A DNA stretch of 64,000 nucleotides from Sphingomonas sp. (GTDB lineage: Bacteria > Pseudomonadota > Alphaproteobacteria > Sphingomonadales > Sphingomonadaceae): positions 1 through 64,000 of the forward strand of contig JAKFUZ010000034.1 in the NCBI GenBank assembly GCA_021732445.1, given 5' to 3'. The notes below the pieces were generated by a model. It was not told the origin of the DNA. It saw nothing but the letters and a program-made list of their open reading frames with translations, and made no database searches. Shown here in pieces: positions 8,314 to 18,676 of the stretch (positions are counted from its first letter, which is position 1; each line of letters begins with the position of its first letter). Position numbers and translations under genes: made by a program.

Positions 8314-11109
8314 TTGACCGACGAGACGCTGCTCGCCGACCCTTCCGACATCACGCCCATCTCCATCGTCGACGAGATGCGCTCAAGCTACCTCGATTAC
8401 GCAATGAGCGTCATCGTCGCGCGCGCGCTGCCCGATGTACGCGACGGGCTTAAGCCCGTGCACCGCCGCATTCTCTATGCCAGCCAGGAAGGTGGCTTCG
8501 TCCCCGGCCGCCCTTACCGTAAATGTGCCAAGATCGTCGGCGACGTGATGGGCAATTATCATCCGCATGGCGACAGCTCGATCTATATGGCGCTGGCCCG
8601 GCTCGCGCAGGATTGGGCGATGCGCGTGACGCTGATGGACGGCCAGGGCAATTTCGGCTCGATGGACCCCGACATGCCAGCCTCGATGCGCTATACCGAG
8701 GCGCGGCTGACCAAGGCGGCAATGACTCTGCTGGGCGATATCGACAAGGACACGGTTGATTTCGCGCCGAATTATGATGGCTCGCGCGAGGAGCCAACGG
8801 TGTTGCCCGCGCGCTTCCCCAACATTTTGGTCAATGGCGCAGGCGGCATTGCAGTCGGCATGGCGACCAACATCCCGCCACATAATCTTGGTGAAGTGGT
8901 CGATGCGTGCCTCGCGCACATCGAGCGCGCGGTATCGGGCGGCGATCCGCTGAGCATTGAAGAGCTGATGGAGATCGTGCCCGGCCCTGACTTTCCGACG
9001 GGCGCGATCATCCTTGGCCGGGCCGGTTGCCGGGGCGCCTATACCGAAGGACGCGGCTCGATCATCGTGCGGTCGCGCTACAAGATCGAGGAGTCGCGCG
9101 GCGACAAGCGGTCGATCGTGCTCACGGAAATTCCCTATCAATCGGGCAAGAACGCGCTCGTCGAAAAAATCGCCGAAGCCGCCAAGGACAAGCGCGTTGA
9201 GGGCATCAGCGACATTCGCGACGAATCAAATCGTGAAGGGGTGCGCATCGTCATTGACCTGAAGCGCGATGCAACGCCCGAAGTGGTGCTCAACCAGTTG
9301 TGGCGCCATACGCCCGCGCAATCGAGCTTCCCGGCCAACATGCTGGCTATTCGCGGCGGGCGCCCGGAAACGCTCACCCTGTTCGACATCATCGATGCGT
9401 TCGTGAAATTCCGCGAGGAAGTCATCACGCGCCGCTCGAAGTTTGAACTCGCCAAGGCGCGGGAACGGGCGCACATCTTGCTTGGCCTCGTCGTTGCCGT
9501 CAGCAACATGGACGAGGTGGTCAAGATTATCCGCGGCTCCGCCTCTCCTGTGGTCGCGCGCGCGGCACTTGCGGCCAAGCAATGGCCGATTGCCGAAATC
9601 GCGCCCTATATCCGCCTCGTGGAAGCGGTCGAGGCTGAGATTGTCGGCGACACCTACACGCTGTCAGACATTCAGGTCCGCGCGATCCTCGACCTTCGCC
9701 TCCACCGGCTGACCGCGCTTGGCCGGGACGAAATTGGCGATGAGCTGAAAACGCTTGCCGGCTCAATCACCGATCTGCTCGACATTCTCGCCGACCGGGT
9801 GAAGCTGTTTGCGGTAATGCGCGACGAGCTGACCGAGGTTCGTGCCGCCTTTGCCACCCCGCGCCGCACCGAGATTGCCGCCGCGGCCGACGGTATCGAC
9901 GACGAGGACCTGATCGAGCGCGAGGAGATGGTCGTCACCGTCACCATGCAGGGCTATATCAAGCGCACGACGCTCGACACTTTCCGCGCGCAGCGACGCG
10001 GCGGCAAGGGGCGCGCCGGCATGGCGACCAAGGATGAGGATATCGTGACGGAGCTGTTCGTCACCTCAACCCACACGCCGGTGCTGTTCTTCTCCACCCA
10101 CGGCAAGGTATATCGCATGAAGGTGTGGAAGCTGCCCGAAGGCGGCCCGGCAACGCGCGGCCGCCCGATGGTCAACCTGCTGCCGCTGGCCGACGGCGAA
10201 ACCATCTCCACCGTGCTGCCGCTGCCCGAGGACGAGGCAGAATGGGGCAAGCTGCACGTGATGTTCGCAACCGCCAAGGGGTCGGTGCGGCGCAATTCGA
10301 TGGACGCTTTCACCAACGTGCCCTCGAACGGCAAGATCGCGATGAAGTTCGACGGCGACGATGCCGATGACCGGCTGATCGGTGTGGCCCTGCTCGACGA
10401 GGCCGACGACGTGCTGCTCGCCACCCGCAACGGCAAGGCCATCCGCTTTGCCGGCGACGATGTGCGCGAGTTTCAGAGCCGCAATTCCACCGGCGTGCGC
10501 GGGGTGGCGCTGAAGGACGGGGACGCCGTCATCTCGCTCTCCATTCTCCACCGCGTTGGCGCAAGCCCTGAGGAGCGCGAGGACTATCTGCGCTTTGCCC
10601 CCTGGAAGCCGGACCGCGAAGGCGAGCCGGGCATGGCGGCAGACCGCTTTGACGAGCTTGCCGCGCGCGAGCAGTTCATCCTCACCGTGTGCGCCAATGG
10701 CTATGGCAAGCTGTCGTCGGCTTACGAATATCGCCGCACCGGGCGCGGGGGGCAAGGCATCACCAATATCGACAATATCGCGCGCAACGGCCCCGTCGTC
10801 GCGAGCTTCCCTGCCGCGAAAACCGATCAATTGATGCTCGTGACCGATCAGGCCAAACTTATCCGCATGGGATTGTCGTCGATGCGCGTCATTGGGCGCA
10901 ATTCAGCGGGCGTGAAGCTGTTCGATGTCGGCAAGAACGAGCATGTAGTGAGCGCAGCACACATCACCGAAAGCGATGAGGAAGACACCGACATGACGAC
11001 AACGCCCGAAACGCCGGATACGCCCGAAACACCGGAAACGCCCGAAACCCCCGAAACGCCCGAAACCCCCGAAACACCGGAAACGCCCGAAACACCCGCC
11101 GACGCATGA
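8314..11109 (+). CDS. gyrA: DNA gyrase subunit A
   Basis: 931 aa; [31 protein letters not shown]; catalytic [10 protein letters not shown]; C-terminal beta-pinwheel repeats; acidic PET tail. Confidence 0.95.
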   Translation: MTDETLLADPSDITPISIVDEMRSSYLDYAMSVIVARALPDVRDGLKPVHRRILYASQEGGFVPGRPYRKCAKIVGDVMGNYHPHGDSSIYMALARLAQDWAMRVTLMDGQGNFGSMDPDMPASMRYTEARLTKAAMTLLGDIDKDTVDFAPNYDGSREEPTVLPARFPNILVNGAGGIAVGMATNIPPHNLGEVVDACLAHIERAVSGGDPLSIEELMEIVPGPDFPTGAIILGRAGCRGAYTEGRGSIIVRSRYKIEESRGDKRSIVLTEIPYQSGKNALVEKIAEAAKDKRVEGISDIRDESNREGVRIVIDLKRDATPEVVLNQLWRHTPAQSSFPANMLAIRGGRPETLTLFDIIDAFVKFREEVITRRSKFELAKARERAHILLGLVVAVSNMDEVVKIIRGSASPVVARAALAAKQWPIAEIAPYIRLVEAVEAEIVGDTYTLSDIQVRAILDLRLHRLTALGRDEIGDELKTLAGSITDLLDILADRVKLFAVMRDELTEVRAAFATPRRTEIAAAADGIDDEDLIEREEMVVTVTMQGYIKRTTLDTFRAQRRGGKGRAGMATKDEDIVTELFVTSTHTPVLFFSTHGKVYRMKVWKLPEGGPATRGRPMVNLLPLADGETISTVLPLPEDEAEWGKLHVMFATAKGSVRRNSMDAFTNVPSNGKIAMKFDGDDADDRLIGVALLDEADDVLLATRNGKAIRFAGDDVREFQSRNSTGVRGVALKDGDAVISLSILHRVGASPEEREDYLRFAPWKPDREGEPGMAADRFDELAAREQFILTVCANGYGKLSSAYEYRRTGRGGQGITNIDNIARNGPVVASFPAAKTDQLMLVTDQAKLIRMGLSSMRVIGRNSAGVKLFDVGKNEHVVSAAHITESDEEDTDMTTTPETPDTPETPETPETPETPETPETPETPETPADA
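10993..11103 (+). repeat. Low-complexity (Pro-Glu-Thr)n tandem repeat at the 3' end of gyrA
   Basis: Reiterated 9-nt unit (CCCGAAACG/CCGGAAACG/CCCGAAACC) encoding [29 protein letters not shown]. Confidence 0.95.
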
Positions 11110-11453
11110 GAACGCCCGTTGCGTACAAGGTGCTGACGGCGGCGCAGATGGCGGCGCTTGAGGCTGACGGCAGCTTTGCCGGCGCGCCGGTTGATCTGGC
11201 GGATGGCTATATCCACCTGTCCACGCACGCCCAGCTCACGGAAACGGTTGACAGGCATTTCGCCGGGCAAACCGGGCTGTGGGTCGCGGCCATCGACCTG
11301 GCGGTGATGGGTGACGCGGCGAAATGGGAGCCGTCACGCGGCGGCGCGCTGTTCCCGCATCTCTATGCCCCTCTGCCGCTGTCGGCGGTGCTGGCCTATG
11401 GCGAACTGCGCCGCGACGAGGCGGGCGCGGTGATGCTGCCGGTAGCGGGATGA
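11106..11453 (+). CDS. DUF952 domain-containing protein
   Basis: AYKVLTAAQMAALEADGSFAGAPVDLADGYIHLSTHAQLTETVDRHFAGQ typical of DUF952; ATGAGA start overlaps gyrA stop. Confidence 0.85.
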   Translation: MRTPVAYKVLTAAQMAALEADGSFAGAPVDLADGYIHLSTHAQLTETVDRHFAGQTGLWVAAIDLAVMGDAAKWEPSRGGALFPHLYAPLPLSAVLAYGELRRDEAGAVMLPVAG

Positions 11454-11460
11454 GGCGCGC

Positions 11461-13185
11461 ATGAGGAACGAGCTATATTATGGCGACAATCTCAAGAATC
11501 TGCGCACCAAGATCGCGAGCGACAGCGTTGATCTTTGCTATATCGACCCGCCCTTCAATTCGAAGCGCAACTATTTCCAGATTTACAATAATCAGGGCGG
11601 GGAAGACCGCGCGCAGGCGCAGGCCTTTGTCGATACCTGGGAATGGGGGCGCGAAGCGGCAGGCGCAAAGTCCTAGGCGTTTTTTAGGGTCTTTGTCGAT
11701 ACCTGGGAATGGGGGCGCGAAGCGGCGGACGGGCTGGACCATATCCTCGATCTGGAGCGGTTGGCGCCGCGCGCGGGCGACACGCGCTGGACCGAACAGA
11801 CGGTCGAACTGATCCGGGGCCTGGAGAAGGTGCTGGGGCGCGGCAGCCTGTTCGCCTATCTCGTCCACATGACACTGCGCATCGTGGAAATCCGCCGCGT
11901 GCTCAAACCGACGGGAAGCTTCTACCTCCACTGCGACCCGACCGCCTCGCATTATCTGAAGCTGGTGCTCGATGCGGTGTTTTGTGGGCAGGGCGGGGAT
12001 TTCCGCAATGAAATATCTTGGAAGCGCAACACAAGCCACAGCGATGCAGTCGGTTATGGACGCATTCGAGACGTCATCTTGTTTTACACCAAGTCGCTAA
12101 AATCGACATGGAATGATATCTATCAGGACTACAGTGCGGAATACGTCGAACAGTATTATCGATTCAAAGACGAGAACGGTAAGCGCTGGATGTCAGGCGA
12201 TTTGAGCGCCGCTGGATTGTCTGGCGGCGGCTATACCTACGAATGGAATGGTCATACGAAAGTTTGGCGATGCCCAGTCGAAACGATGCAAAAGCTGCAC
12301 GACGAAGGCAAAGTCTATTATACGAAAAACGGTGTTGCGCGACGGAAGCGATACCTTGACGAGGCCAAGGGAATGCCCGCTCAGGACTCTTGGGAAGACG
12401 TCCAAGCTCTGCGTTCGTGGCATCAAGAAAAACTCGGCTACCCCACCCAAAAGCCCGAAGCGCTGCTCGAACGCATCATCCGCGCCTCCTCCAATGAGGG
12501 CGATACCGTGCTCGATGCCTATTGCGGCTGCGGCACCACCGTCGCGGTGGCGCAGCGGCTCGGGCGGCGCTGGATCGGCATCGACATCACCTATCAGTCG
12601 ATCTCGCTGATCCTCAAACGCCTTGCCGACAAATATCCTGACCAATGGCCCCAAATCGAGGCCGATATTTTGCTCGATGGCGTGCCCCGCGATCTCGCCT
12701 CGGCAGTCGCCCTCGCCAACCGCCGCGACGACAAGACGCGCAAGGAATTTGAGAAATGGGCGGTGCTCACCTTTTCGAACAATCAGGCGCGCATCAACGA
12801 AAAAAAGGGGGCGGACGCGGGGATAGACGGCATCGCCTATTTCCTGCTCGACAAGGAAACCAACGGCAAGGCGATTTTTCAGGTGAAATCGGGCGCGTCA
12901 AACCGCGCAACGCTCGCCACGCTCAATTCCGACCGGCTGCGGGAGAAAGCCGAGTTCGGCTTCCTCATCGCCATGGACCTGCCGACCAAGGCGATGCGCG
13001 ACGAAATCGCGGCGGCCGGCAAGTATAAACACCCGCTGCTCAACCGCGAGGATGATCGTTTGCAGGTGATTACGGTTGCCGAGATTTTGCAGGGCAAGCG
13101 GCTCGACCTGCCGATGGCGCGCGCCGATGCGGTGAAGGCGGCAGCGGCGGCGGGCGACGCCGACAAGCAGGAACGGCTTTTCTAG
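11461..13185 (+). pseudogene. Site-specific DNA methyltransferase (beta-class N4/N6) fused to an Mrr-like nuclease domain; interrupted by an in-frame stop at 11674-11676
   Basis: First ORF (11461-11676) has ELYYGDNLKNL...VDLCYIDPPFNSKRNYF; second ORF (11761-13185, same frame) has [42 protein letters not shown] and C-terminal [12 protein letters not shown]...KAIFQVKSG. Confidence 0.85.
11625..11725 (+). repeat. Direct repeat of about 35 bp (CTTTGTCGATACCTGGGAATGGGGGCGCGAAGCGGC) at 66-bp spacing
   Basis: Copies begin at 11625 and 11691; the 31-bp spacer contains the in-frame TAG. Confidence 0.97.
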
Positions 13186-13194
13186 GCGCCGCGG

Positions 13195-14511
13195 ATGACC
13201 TACCAAATCCACATCATTGGCGGCGGCCTCGCCGGGTCGGAAGCGGCGTGGCAGCTCGCTCAGGCGGGCGTGCGCGTGAAGCTTTCCGAAATGCGCGGCG
13301 GCGGCGACACCACCGCTGCTCACCACACCGATGGGCTGGCCGAACTCGTCTGCTCCAACAGCTTTCGGTCAGACGATGCCGAGCGCAACGCCGTGGGCCT
13401 GCTCCATGCCGAAATGCGCGCGCTGGGGTCGCTCATCATGGCCATGGGCGACAGGCACGCCGTGCCCGCCGGCTCGGCGCTGGCGGTTGATCGCGACGGG
13501 TTTTCGGCCGGCGTAACGCACGCGCTCGCCGCCCACCCCAACATCACCATCGTGCGCGAGCGGGTGGACGCGCTGCCCGAGGGCGGCCCGGCGATCATCG
13601 CCACCGGCCCCCTCACCGCGCCCGCGCTGGCCGAGCGGATCGGCGATGCGACCGGACGGGAAGCGCTCGCCTTTTTCGATGCGATTGCCCCTATCGTCCA
13701 CCATGAGAGCATCGACATGAGCGTCGCCTGGATGGCGTCGCGCTGGGACAAGGGCGAGACCAAGGATTACATCAACTGCCCGATGACAAAGGAGCAGTAT
13801 CTCGCCTTTCATGCAGGCCTCATCGCGGGCGACAAGACCGAGTTCAGGCAATGGGAGGACGTGCCCTATTTCGAAGGCTGCATGCCGATTGAAGTGATGG
13901 CCGAGCGCGGGGTGGACACGCTGCGCTATGGCCCGATGAAGCCAGTGGGGCTGGATGATCCGCGCACCGGGCGCTGGCCGCATGCCGTGGTGCAACTGCG
14001 GCAGGACAATGCCAGCGGCAGTTTGTGGAACATCGTGGGCTTCCAAACCAAGCTGAAACATGCCGAACAGGTGCGGCTGTTCCGCACGATTCCGGGGTTG
14101 GAAAAGGCCGAGTTTGCGCGGCTGGGGGGCCTGCACCGCAACACCTTCATCCGCTCACCCGAGCTGCTCGACCCCTGGCTGCGACTGAAATCGCGCACCA
14201 ACATTCGTTTTGCCGGGCAGATTACGGGGTGCGAGGGTTATGTGGAAAGCGCCGCCATTGGCCTGCTTGCCGGGCGGTTTGCCGCGGCGGAGCTGGCGGG
14301 CCGCGCCGCGCCGCCCCCGCCGCCGCCGGAGACGGCTCTGGGCGCCCTGCTCAGCCATATCACCGGCGCCGCGATTGCCGACACCTATCAGCCGATGAAC
14401 GTCAATTTCGGGCTGTTTCCGCCGGTCACCGGGCGCACCAAAAAGGCCGATCGCAAACTGCTATACACTGCACGAGCGAGGGATGCGCTGGCGGGGTGGA
14501 TGGCCGGCTGA
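13195..14511 (+). CDS. trmFO: Methylenetetrahydrofolate--tRNA-(uracil(54)-C5)-methyltransferase
   Basis: [30 protein letters not shown]...[11 protein letters not shown]...VNFGLFPP. Confidence 0.95.
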   Translation: MTYQIHIIGGGLAGSEAAWQLAQAGVRVKLSEMRGGGDTTAAHHTDGLAELVCSNSFRSDDAERNAVGLLHAEMRALGSLIMAMGDRHAVPAGSALAVDRDGFSAGVTHALAAHPNITIVRERVDALPEGGPAIIATGPLTAPALAERIGDATGREALAFFDAIAPIVHHESIDMSVAWMASRWDKGETKDYINCPMTKEQYLAFHAGLIAGDKTEFRQWEDVPYFEGCMPIEVMAERGVDTLRYGPMKPVGLDDPRTGRWPHAVVQLRQDNASGSLWNIVGFQTKLKHAEQVRLFRTIPGLEKAEFARLGGLHRNTFIRSPELLDPWLRLKSRTNIRFAGQITGCEGYVESAAIGLLAGRFAAAELAGRAAPPPPPPETALGALLSHITGAAIADTYQPMNVNFGLFPPVTGRTKKADRKLLYTARARDALAGWMAG

Positions 14512-14525
14512 AGCTCGGGGGGTGG

Positions 14526-15008
14526 CTATCCCTCGTCATCGCGCGGCTGGTCGGCGGCGGGCGGCGGGCACAGGCATTTCGCCTTGGGCCTGGTCGCGCG
14601 CTTGGGGGCCGTAGTTGCAAATTCTGCGGGCGTCATGGCGCCATCATGATTGGCATCGGCGCCTGAAAATTTGGTGATGGTCTTGGCGGCCCACTCGTCA
14701 AAGGCGAGCGCCCCATCGCCATTGGTATCGAGCCTGGCAAATGCCTTGTGCCGCGAGGCGAGATATTCCGCGCTGGTAATGGCGCCGTTCCTGTCCTTGT
14801 CATAGCGGCCAAAGCGCTTCTCCTCGCGGGTTCTGGCGGAAGCTTCGGGTGGCGCGAGGCCGGGCGCGTCCTGGGCGATGCCAGCCACGCCTGCACCGGT
14901 TGCAGCCGCAAGCGACGGGGTGGGGCTGGCGCCACGGCCGCTCACCACAAAGATGGCCGCCCCGGCGAGCAGCAGCGCGCCAATTCCGCCGACAAGATAT
15001 CGCCACAT
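14526..15008 (-). CDS. EF-hand domain protein, membrane-anchored
   Basis: N-terminal TM; Ca-binding loops DKDRNGAITSAE, DTNGDGALAFDE, DANHDGAMTPAE. Confidence 0.85.
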   Translation of the reverse strand: MWRYLVGGIGALLLAGAAIFVVSGRGASPTPSLAAATGAGVAGIAQDAPGLAPPEASARTREEKRFGRYDKDRNGAITSAEYLASRHKAFARLDTNGDGALAFDEWAAKTITKFSGADANHDGAMTPAEFATTAPKRATRPKAKCLCPPPAADQPRDDEG

Positions 15009-15157
15009 CGATCAGCACTCCAGACCCTGCGCCGGTGCCCATGTTACCGTCCGCCGCCCGCAAATTCTAGCGGCCGGATGACAGTTGAGTGGATCGGAAA
15101 GGGAGTCACCTCAGGGCGCTTTTCTGATTCATGCTGCTGGCTGGGTGCGCAGGCTGG

Positions 15158-15550
15158 CATTGCCGACCCGGCCCTATTCGATGGATTTGCGGGATCGCGC
15201 GATTCGGCGGATTTTGGCTGACGAGAGCGTGCGGTCGGTTGCGACGGCATTGAGTATCAGCGCGGCGACGGTGGTGCACTCGTTACAGCTCTCGCGGGCA
15301 TCGGGAAGTGCGGCTCCCGGCAAGGTAGGCGGCCACGGGCCGCGGCTTCTGGTTGGCGAGCAGCCCTACGCTCTCGCCCGGCGACATCCTCGCCCTCGAT
15401 AACCTGTCCAGCCACAACAAGCCCTTTGTCAGGGCCGCAATCGGAGCCAGAGGCGCGCGCCTGCTGTTGCCGCCGCCCTACAGCCCAGACCTCAATCCGA
15501 TCAGGCAAGTCTTCGCCAAACTGAAACACCTGCTCCGACAAGCCCCAGAA
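15158..15550 (+). pseudogene. IS630-family transposase remnant, internally deleted and frameshifted
   Basis: N-terminal piece PTRPYSMDLRDRAIRRILADESVRSVATALSISAATVV...GSAAPGKVGGHGPRLL; then in another frame LSPGDILALDNLSSHNKPFVRAAIGARGARLLLPPPYSPDLNPIRQVFAKLKHLLRQAPE (DDE C-terminal block). Confidence 0.85.
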
Positions 15551-15554
15551 CGAT

Positions 15555-15690
15555 GCCTGCTCCGGCATGATCCTCGCGATAGACGCGCACCAACTTCTTG
15601 TGGTTGGGCGTCATGCCCTCCCGCGCCCGCAGGCAGGCGAAGCGCGTCCGACCGGGCAGCAGGCCAGTTGGTTTCACATAATCATAACAA
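15555..15690 (-). pseudogene. Small IS3-family OrfB-like transposase remnant
   Basis: Minus strand reads PGRTRFACLRAREGMTPNHKKLVRVYREDHAGA, resembling the IS3 OrfB motif LLRREGWxxNHKRVYRLYREE. Confidence 0.55.
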
Positions 15691-15816
15691 TCCACATAGT
15701 CTGATGGTAGAAGTGATGGTAGATCGTCGAGCGTTCGGATGGAGAGACCATCATGGGACTGGCAGCGGTTGCGATCAAAGTGGCGTACAGCCACGACAAA
15801 CCCTATAAGCTGACGA

Positions 15817-16434
15817 ATGATGATGCCTGCCAGTGACATTGCCTTCACGCCGACCGTCAAGGCTTTGCAAGCTGAGCGTGGCTCGCGCGCAAGCTATGCC
15901 AAAATGGAAGAGCAAGGCGGCTTCCGCACGACAATTACCGAAGACTTGGTCGAATTTCTTGCCGGAGTTGATACGGCGTATCTGGCGACGAGCAACGCTG
16001 CCGGCCAACCCTATGCGCAGCATCGCGGCGGCCCCAACGGCTTCATCCGGGTGGTTGGAGCGCGCACGCTCGCCTTTGCGGACTATGCTGGCAACAAGCA
16101 GTATGTTTCGACCGGCAACCTCGCTGACAATGACAAGGCGTTTCTGTTTCTGATGGACTATGCCCATCGGCGCCGCATCAAGATTTGGGGCCGTGCGCGC
16201 GTGGTGTCAGACGATCCTGCGCTGATCGCGACGCTCATGCCGGAACACTATCGCGCCAGGCCGGAGCAGGCGATCCTCTTCGACGTCGAGGCGTGGGACG
16301 TAAATTGTCCCCAGCATATTCCAAAAAAATTGGACGCGGCAGCGGTAGCCGCAGCCGCCAGCCATCTCGAATCGCGCATTGCTGAGCTGGAAGCCGAAAA
16401 TGCCGCCCTCAAATCGCAGATCAAAAGAGCATAA
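15817..16434 (+). CDS. Pyridoxamine 5'-phosphate oxidase family protein
   Basis: FLAGVDTAYLATSNAAGQPYAQHRGGPNGFIRVVGARTLAFADYAGNKQYVSTGNLADNDKAFLFLMDY. Confidence 0.88.
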   Translation: MMMPASDIAFTPTVKALQAERGSRASYAKMEEQGGFRTTITEDLVEFLAGVDTAYLATSNAAGQPYAQHRGGPNGFIRVVGARTLAFADYAGNKQYVSTGNLADNDKAFLFLMDYAHRRRIKIWGRARVVSDDPALIATLMPEHYRARPEQAILFDVEAWDVNCPQHIPKKLDAAAVAAAASHLESRIAELEAENAALKSQIKRA

Positions 16435-16515
16435 GCATGCGCCGTCCGCCGCGCCCTCACTGACGAGACCGGCACGCGATCCTGCGGCCTTATGCCAGCA
16501 CCTCAAGATGCCCGG

Positions 16516-17628
16516 TCACCCAGCCAGAATCTCGTCATATAGCGCGCGCCATTTCTGGCCGACCGGGCGCAGGCTGACCTGCTGAAACGCCGCATGAGCG
16601 CCGCGCGACAATGTTTCGTAAAGCACCGGATCGCGCAGCAGCCGCTCCATCACATCGGCAAAGGCCGGCCCGGTAGCTTCGGCGGCGATCAGCGAATCAA
16701 CACCGTGGGACAATTGCTCCTTGAGGCCGCCGACCGGGGTAGAAAGCACCGGCATCGCCGCCCATTGCGCGTCGAGCGCGACTGCCGACTGGCTGGCTTC
16801 GATATAGGGCAGCGCCATAACATCATGATCTGACAAAAGGCGGCACAACTCCTCGTCTGAAATCCACCGGTTGATGACGGCCACATGAGGCAGCCGCGCC
16901 AGCGCATCGGCATAGGGTTCCATATCACCCGATCCGGCCACCGTGACCTCGCAGTGGCGCCCCCGCGCTTGCAGCAGTTCGAGCGCCTCCAGCAGCAAAT
17001 GCAACCCCTTGTAATGCCGGATTCTGCCCGAGAACAATATCTTGAGCGGGCGGTCGCCCGGAGCGGCGCGGGCGGGCAGTTCCGGCTCGGTGCGAACCAG
17101 CAACCCGCCTTCCAGCAAATGCAGCGGCCGGTTGAAATGCGCATTGGCCTGGAACTCGGCATAAACATGCTGCGAAAGGGTGACGACATGGTCGGCGTGC
17201 CCGAGCACCATCTGGGCCACACGGTCCAGCACGCCGCTCTCTTCGCCGGGATGACGGGTGGCGTCATGGATCGTCACCAGACTGGGCACACCAGCCATTC
17301 GCGCTGCCTTCAGATACCACGCATCCCACGGGGAAATCATGGTGACATGGACGAGTTGGGCGCGCTCGCGCAGGCGGCGGGCCAACGTCTGACGATCACC
17401 CCGCATGCCAAGCGCAAAAGGGATCGCCGATCGAGCGCCGGTTATGGTTCGCGGCGCCGCCAGCACCGCCCCTGGCAGCGCGCCGAAATCGTCCAGCGCG
17501 CTGCGCCGTGACGCCACGGCGAGCGGCCGGGATTCCAGACTTAGCGCCTTTAATATCGGCATCTGAAAAAACGTCCCAAAGCGACCCAAAGCCCAGATCA
17601 CCGGTTGGGTATCCTGATCTTTCAGCAT
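16516..17628 (-). CDS. Glycosyltransferase family 4 (GT-B); start chosen at internal Met
   Basis: LKILFSGRIRHYKGLHLLLEALELL...PYIEASQSAVALDAQWAAMPVLSTPVGGLKEQL; the ORF extension to 17742 overlaps the next gene. Confidence 0.85.
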   Translation of the reverse strand: MLKDQDTQPVIWALGRFGTFFQMPILKALSLESRPLAVASRRSALDDFGALPGAVLAAPRTITGARSAIPFALGMRGDRQTLARRLRERAQLVHVTMISPWDAWYLKAARMAGVPSLVTIHDATRHPGEESGVLDRVAQMVLGHADHVVTLSQHVYAEFQANAHFNRPLHLLEGGLLVRTEPELPARAAPGDRPLKILFSGRIRHYKGLHLLLEALELLQARGRHCEVTVAGSGDMEPYADALARLPHVAVINRWISDEELCRLLSDHDVMALPYIEASQSAVALDAQWAAMPVLSTPVGGLKEQLSHGVDSLIAAEATGPAFADVMERLLRDPVLYETLSRGAHAAFQQVSLRPVGQKWRALYDEILAG

Positions 17629-17683
17629 GTTATCCTCGACATTTGGTGCGACGGGCAAACCCAAGCCGGGCAGCGCGGGCAGA

Positions 17684-18643
17684 TCAGGCCAGATAAAAAT
17701 CGGCGGTGCGCCGCAGGCCTTCCTCCAGTGACACCGTTTCAAAGGTGCCGATCAACGCGCGCGCCTTGCCGACATCGGGGCACCGACGACGCACCGAGCC
17801 CTGCGGTGCTGGATGCACGATGAGGTCGCCCTTAAAGCCGCACACCTCCATCATCAGCCGCGCCAGATCAGTCATCGTCAATTCCCGCACGCCGCCAACA
17901 TGATAGGTGCTACCTACCGCACCGCTTGCCTGCGCCAGGGCAATCGTTGCGCGACCGGCATCGTCGCCGAACAGGAAGGAGCGCGTATCGCTGCCCCCGA
18001 ACAACGAATATTCACCCCGTTTTGCCCGCGCCAGAAAGTCGGGGATCACATGTTTGTCGCCCATGCGCGGGCCATAGGCATTGTGGTAGCGGATGATGGT
18101 AAAGGGCATGTCGAAATGCCGGCAGCCATTGATCGTCGTGATTTCCCCATGCAGCTTGGACGCTGCGTAGGACCAGCGGGCATTGTACGGATCATCAATG
18201 CACAAGGGCACGTCCTCGGCGGTGGGAATTTCCCAGCCGAACCGGGTGACGGTTGCGGCATAGGCCTCCGACGTGCCGGCATAGACAAACCTGGGCTGCG
18301 CCCTCGCCCTGCCGAAATGTTCGATCAGATAGAGGGTCGGCAGGGTGCACGACCGCACGACCTCGAAGGGCCGTTCATAAAAATTCTGCGTGCCGTTCAG
18401 CGCAGCCATGTGGAACACCACGTCGATATCGAGCGGGATATCGCGATACGCCGCTGGATCGTTGAGGTCGCGCTCCAGCAGCGTCACGCCATTGCGGGCG
18501 CCCAGCCTGACATATGGGTCATCGCGCTCGCCCCGGCAAAAATTGTCGATGCCAATTACTTCCCATGCGCCGCTCTCGGCCAGCAGGGTAGCGATGTTGA
18601 ACCCTAAAAACCCGGCAGCACCGGTAACGATTGCCCGCTTCAT
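17684..18643 (-). CDS. NAD-dependent epimerase/dehydratase (extended SDR)
   Basis: AIVTGAAGFLGFNIATLLA; WSYAASKLHGE (YxxxK); RYHNAYGPRMG. Confidence 0.9.
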   Translation of the reverse strand: MKRAIVTGAAGFLGFNIATLLAESGAWEVIGIDNFCRGERDDPYVRLGARNGVTLLERDLNDPAAYRDIPLDIDVVFHMAALNGTQNFYERPFEVVRSCTLPTLYLIEHFGRARAQPRFVYAGTSEAYAATVTRFGWEIPTAEDVPLCIDDPYNARWSYAASKLHGEITTINGCRHFDMPFTIIRYHNAYGPRMGDKHVIPDFLARAKRGEYSLFGGSDTRSFLFGDDAGRATIALAQASGAVGSTYHVGGVRELTMTDLARLMMEVCGFKGDLIVHPAPQGSVRRRCPDVGKARALIGTFETVSLEEGLRRTADFYLA

Positions 18644-18676
18644 AGTCGCTCCTGAAGATGCATTATGGTGGCGAAT

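Noticed and set aside
11106-11453. DUF952 gene plus broken methyltransferase considered as a toxin-antitoxin or defence pair
   Set aside because: DUF952 proteins are common standalone genes; no evidence links the two functionally
11473-12039. Minus-strand ORF with repeated [11 protein letters not shown]
   Set aside because: Antisense of the methyltransferase; the peptide repeat only mirrors the 66-bp duplication
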